Below are positions 33,353 to 34,324 of a stretch of DNA of 34,324 nt, piece by piece. A program made the translations under genes and the position numbers. The DNA comes from Alphaproteobacteria bacterium (GTDB lineage Bacteria > Pseudomonadota > Alphaproteobacteria > UBA8366 > GCA-2717185). Within the stretch, counting starts at the first letter, position 1. Each line of letters opens with the position of its first letter. Under the pieces are notes generated by a model. That model saw nothing but the letters and a program-made list of their open reading frames with translations. It ran no database searches and was not told where the DNA came from. Where the stretch lies: the NCBI GenBank assembly GCA_021774435.1, contig JAJFJB010000415.1:1-34324 (forward strand), given 5' to 3'.

Positions 33353-34252
33353 ATGGGACTAGAGGTGATACCCACCGATGCAACGCTGGGAGCTACTGTG
33401 CGCGGCGTCGATCTGACCCGGCTTGATGATGGCACGTTTAAAAAAATCGAGGATGCGTGGCACGAGCATGGGGTTCTGATTTTTCCGGACCAGCAACTCG
33501 ACGATGCGGCGCACCTGGCGTTTAGCCGCCGCTTTGGCGCGCTGGAGCAGAGTATTCGGCGAACCCGGTCGACAGGCATTTCCAATCTCAGCAATGTGCA
33601 GGCCGACGGGGCGGTCGCGCCGCGCTCCAGTCTTCAGGCGAGATTTCTCGTTGGCAATACCTATTGGCACAGTGATAGTTCCTACAAACGTGTCGGCGCA
33701 AAGGCATCGATCCTGGCGGCGCATATCGTGCCGGACACGGGCGGCGAAACCGAGTGGGCCGATATGCGCGCGGCCTACGATGCGCTGGATGATGACAGGA
33801 AGGCGTGGCTTGAGGATAAGGTCGCCGTGCATGATTACGCCTTCAGCCATGCGCCGTTTGGCGGCCTCGAGATTCTGAACAAGGAGGAACTCTCTCATCT
33901 GGCACCGGTCGAACATCCGGTCGTCCGCGTTCACCCGGCGACGGGCCGCAAAAACCTGTTCGTGGGCCGGCATGCCAGCCACATACGGGGCGAAGATCTG
34001 GAGGAGAGCCGAAAATTGCTGGCAGACTTGACCGAGGAAGGTGCGCAACCGCCGCGCCTCTACAAACATATATGGCAGGTCGGCGACATCGTGATTTGGG
34101 ACAATCGCTGTGTTCTGCATCGCGGGCACCGTTGGCCGGAGGACCAAGCGCGCACGATGGTGCGCACGACGGTTGCGGGCGAAATTGCCGGTAATGAATG
34201 GGCAATTCGAAGTGAGTCACCTCGCGATAAGGTCGTTCAGGGGGAGTTTTAG
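33353..34252 (+). CDS. TauD/TfdA-family Fe(II)/2-oxoglutarate dioxygenase
   Basis: The 299-residue cytosolic enzyme has the iron-binding triad His106 and Asp108 (TYWHSDSSY) and His256 (CVLHRGHRW), with Arg271 fifteen residues later for 2-oxoglutarate, as in TauD. Members hydroxylate taurine, 2,4-D-like aryloxy acids or other carboxylates; this one is closer in length and motifs to the TfdA branch, but the substrate is open. The ATG at 33305 is possible; GAGAGGGCG ahead of 33353 and the family start (VIPTDATLGATVRGVDL) decide for 33353. It is convergent with the SDR gene at the window edge, 3 bp from its stop. Confidence 0.9.
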   Translation: MGLEVIPTDATLGATVRGVDLTRLDDGTFKKIEDAWHEHGVLIFPDQQLDDAAHLAFSRRFGALEQSIRRTRSTGISNLSNVQADGAVAPRSSLQARFLVGNTYWHSDSSYKRVGAKASILAAHIVPDTGGETEWADMRAAYDALDDDRKAWLEDKVAVHDYAFSHAPFGGLEILNKEELSHLAPVEHPVVRVHPATGRKNLFVGRHASHIRGEDLEESRKLLADLTEEGAQPPRLYKHIWQVGDIVIWDNRCVLHRGHRWPEDQARTMVRTTVAGEIAGNEWAIRSESPRDKVVQGEF

Positions 34253-34255
34253 GGA

Positions 34256-34324
34256 TTAAACTCCCTTGAAGTTCACACCGCCTTCCAGTGCAATGACTTC
34301 GCCCGATGTCGGGGTTCGCCGAGC
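34256..34324 (-). CDS. C-terminus of SDR family oxidoreductase (partial)
   Basis: The last 69 bases on the minus strand encode ...TSGEVIALEGGVNFKGV and a TAA stop at 34256. The G-x-V-I-x-L-E-G-G-V pattern is the usual end of short-chain dehydrogenase/reductase proteins (compare the common TGQVIxVDGG). The rest of the gene lies beyond the window. It is convergent with the dioxygenase gene. Confidence 0.6.
   Translation of the reverse strand, partial: ARRTPTSGEVIALEGGVNFKGV

Noticed and set aside
31957-33594. A longer thiolase-like frame starting at 33594
   Set aside because: Its first 123 codons run antisense through the dioxygenase gene and lack family resemblance; GGGAG supports 33225.

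Overview
The window looks like a chromosomal segment of a moderately GC-rich, aerobic proteobacterium, most likely an alphaproteobacterium. This is inferred from family content: a DUF1194 secreted protein, intracellular PHA depolymerase with TGC/GCA operators, rhodanese-ChrB fusion, tandem small GSTs and a cyanide-insensitive-type bd oxidase. No rRNA, tRNA, CRISPR array, phage or insertion sequence was seen. Coding is dense on both strands, in short operons of two to four genes separated by divergent regulatory gaps.

Layout. 0.1-3.1 kb: a two-PAS sensor-like protein with no output domain, a SAM methyltransferase, and phaZ on the minus strand (TTG start). The roughly 380-bp gap at 3.07-3.46 kb is the most structured non-coding stretch, with two phaZ-proximal TGC-N3-GCA dyads and, towards the plus-strand operon, two long inverted repeats, a TATAAT box and a possible 10-codon leader ORF. 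3.46-6.6 kb: an operon of a metallo-beta-lactamase-fold hydrolase, a GAPDH-like enzyme and ArsJ, the pair that converts arsenate to 1-arseno-3-phosphoglycerate and exports it. 6.7-12.2 kb: a His-rich periplasmic cupredoxin-like protein, an HSL-type esterase, a DUF1194 protein, a translationally coupled NTF2-like/FAD-binding pair and an MFS permease. 12.2-15.4 kb: chromate resistance (rhodanese-ChrB and ChrA, start/stop overlap) divergent from a LysR regulator. 15.4-19.4 kb: a fatty acid desaturase behind two tandem paralogous GSTs, divergent from a third GST coupled to a CRYL1-like dehydrogenase.

19.6-22.1 kb: cydA-cydB (CIO type) plus a tiny single-helix membrane protein. 22.2-26.2 kb: an orphan 95-residue protein and a MoxR - DUF58 - membrane DUF4129 operon that lacks the usual transglutaminase part. 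26.3-30.5 kb: a UxaA/GarD-type sugar-acid dehydratase, a MarR regulator, and a large secreted MBL hydrolase of unusual architecture; a 12-bp palindrome before the hydrolase recurs, near-identically, at the marR promoter. 30.5-34.3 kb: an EamA transporter, a thiolase-like protein paired with a DUF35 OB-fold protein (both lacking expected cysteines), a TauD/TfdA dioxygenase, and the C-terminus of an SDR oxidoreductase cut by the window edge.

Together the genes describe oxidative and toxicant handling (arsenate, chromate, GSTs, bd oxidase) mixed with catabolism of storage polymer, sugar acids, possible sulfate esters and CoA-linked intermediates. All functions are read from motifs and family resemblance; no database search was run.
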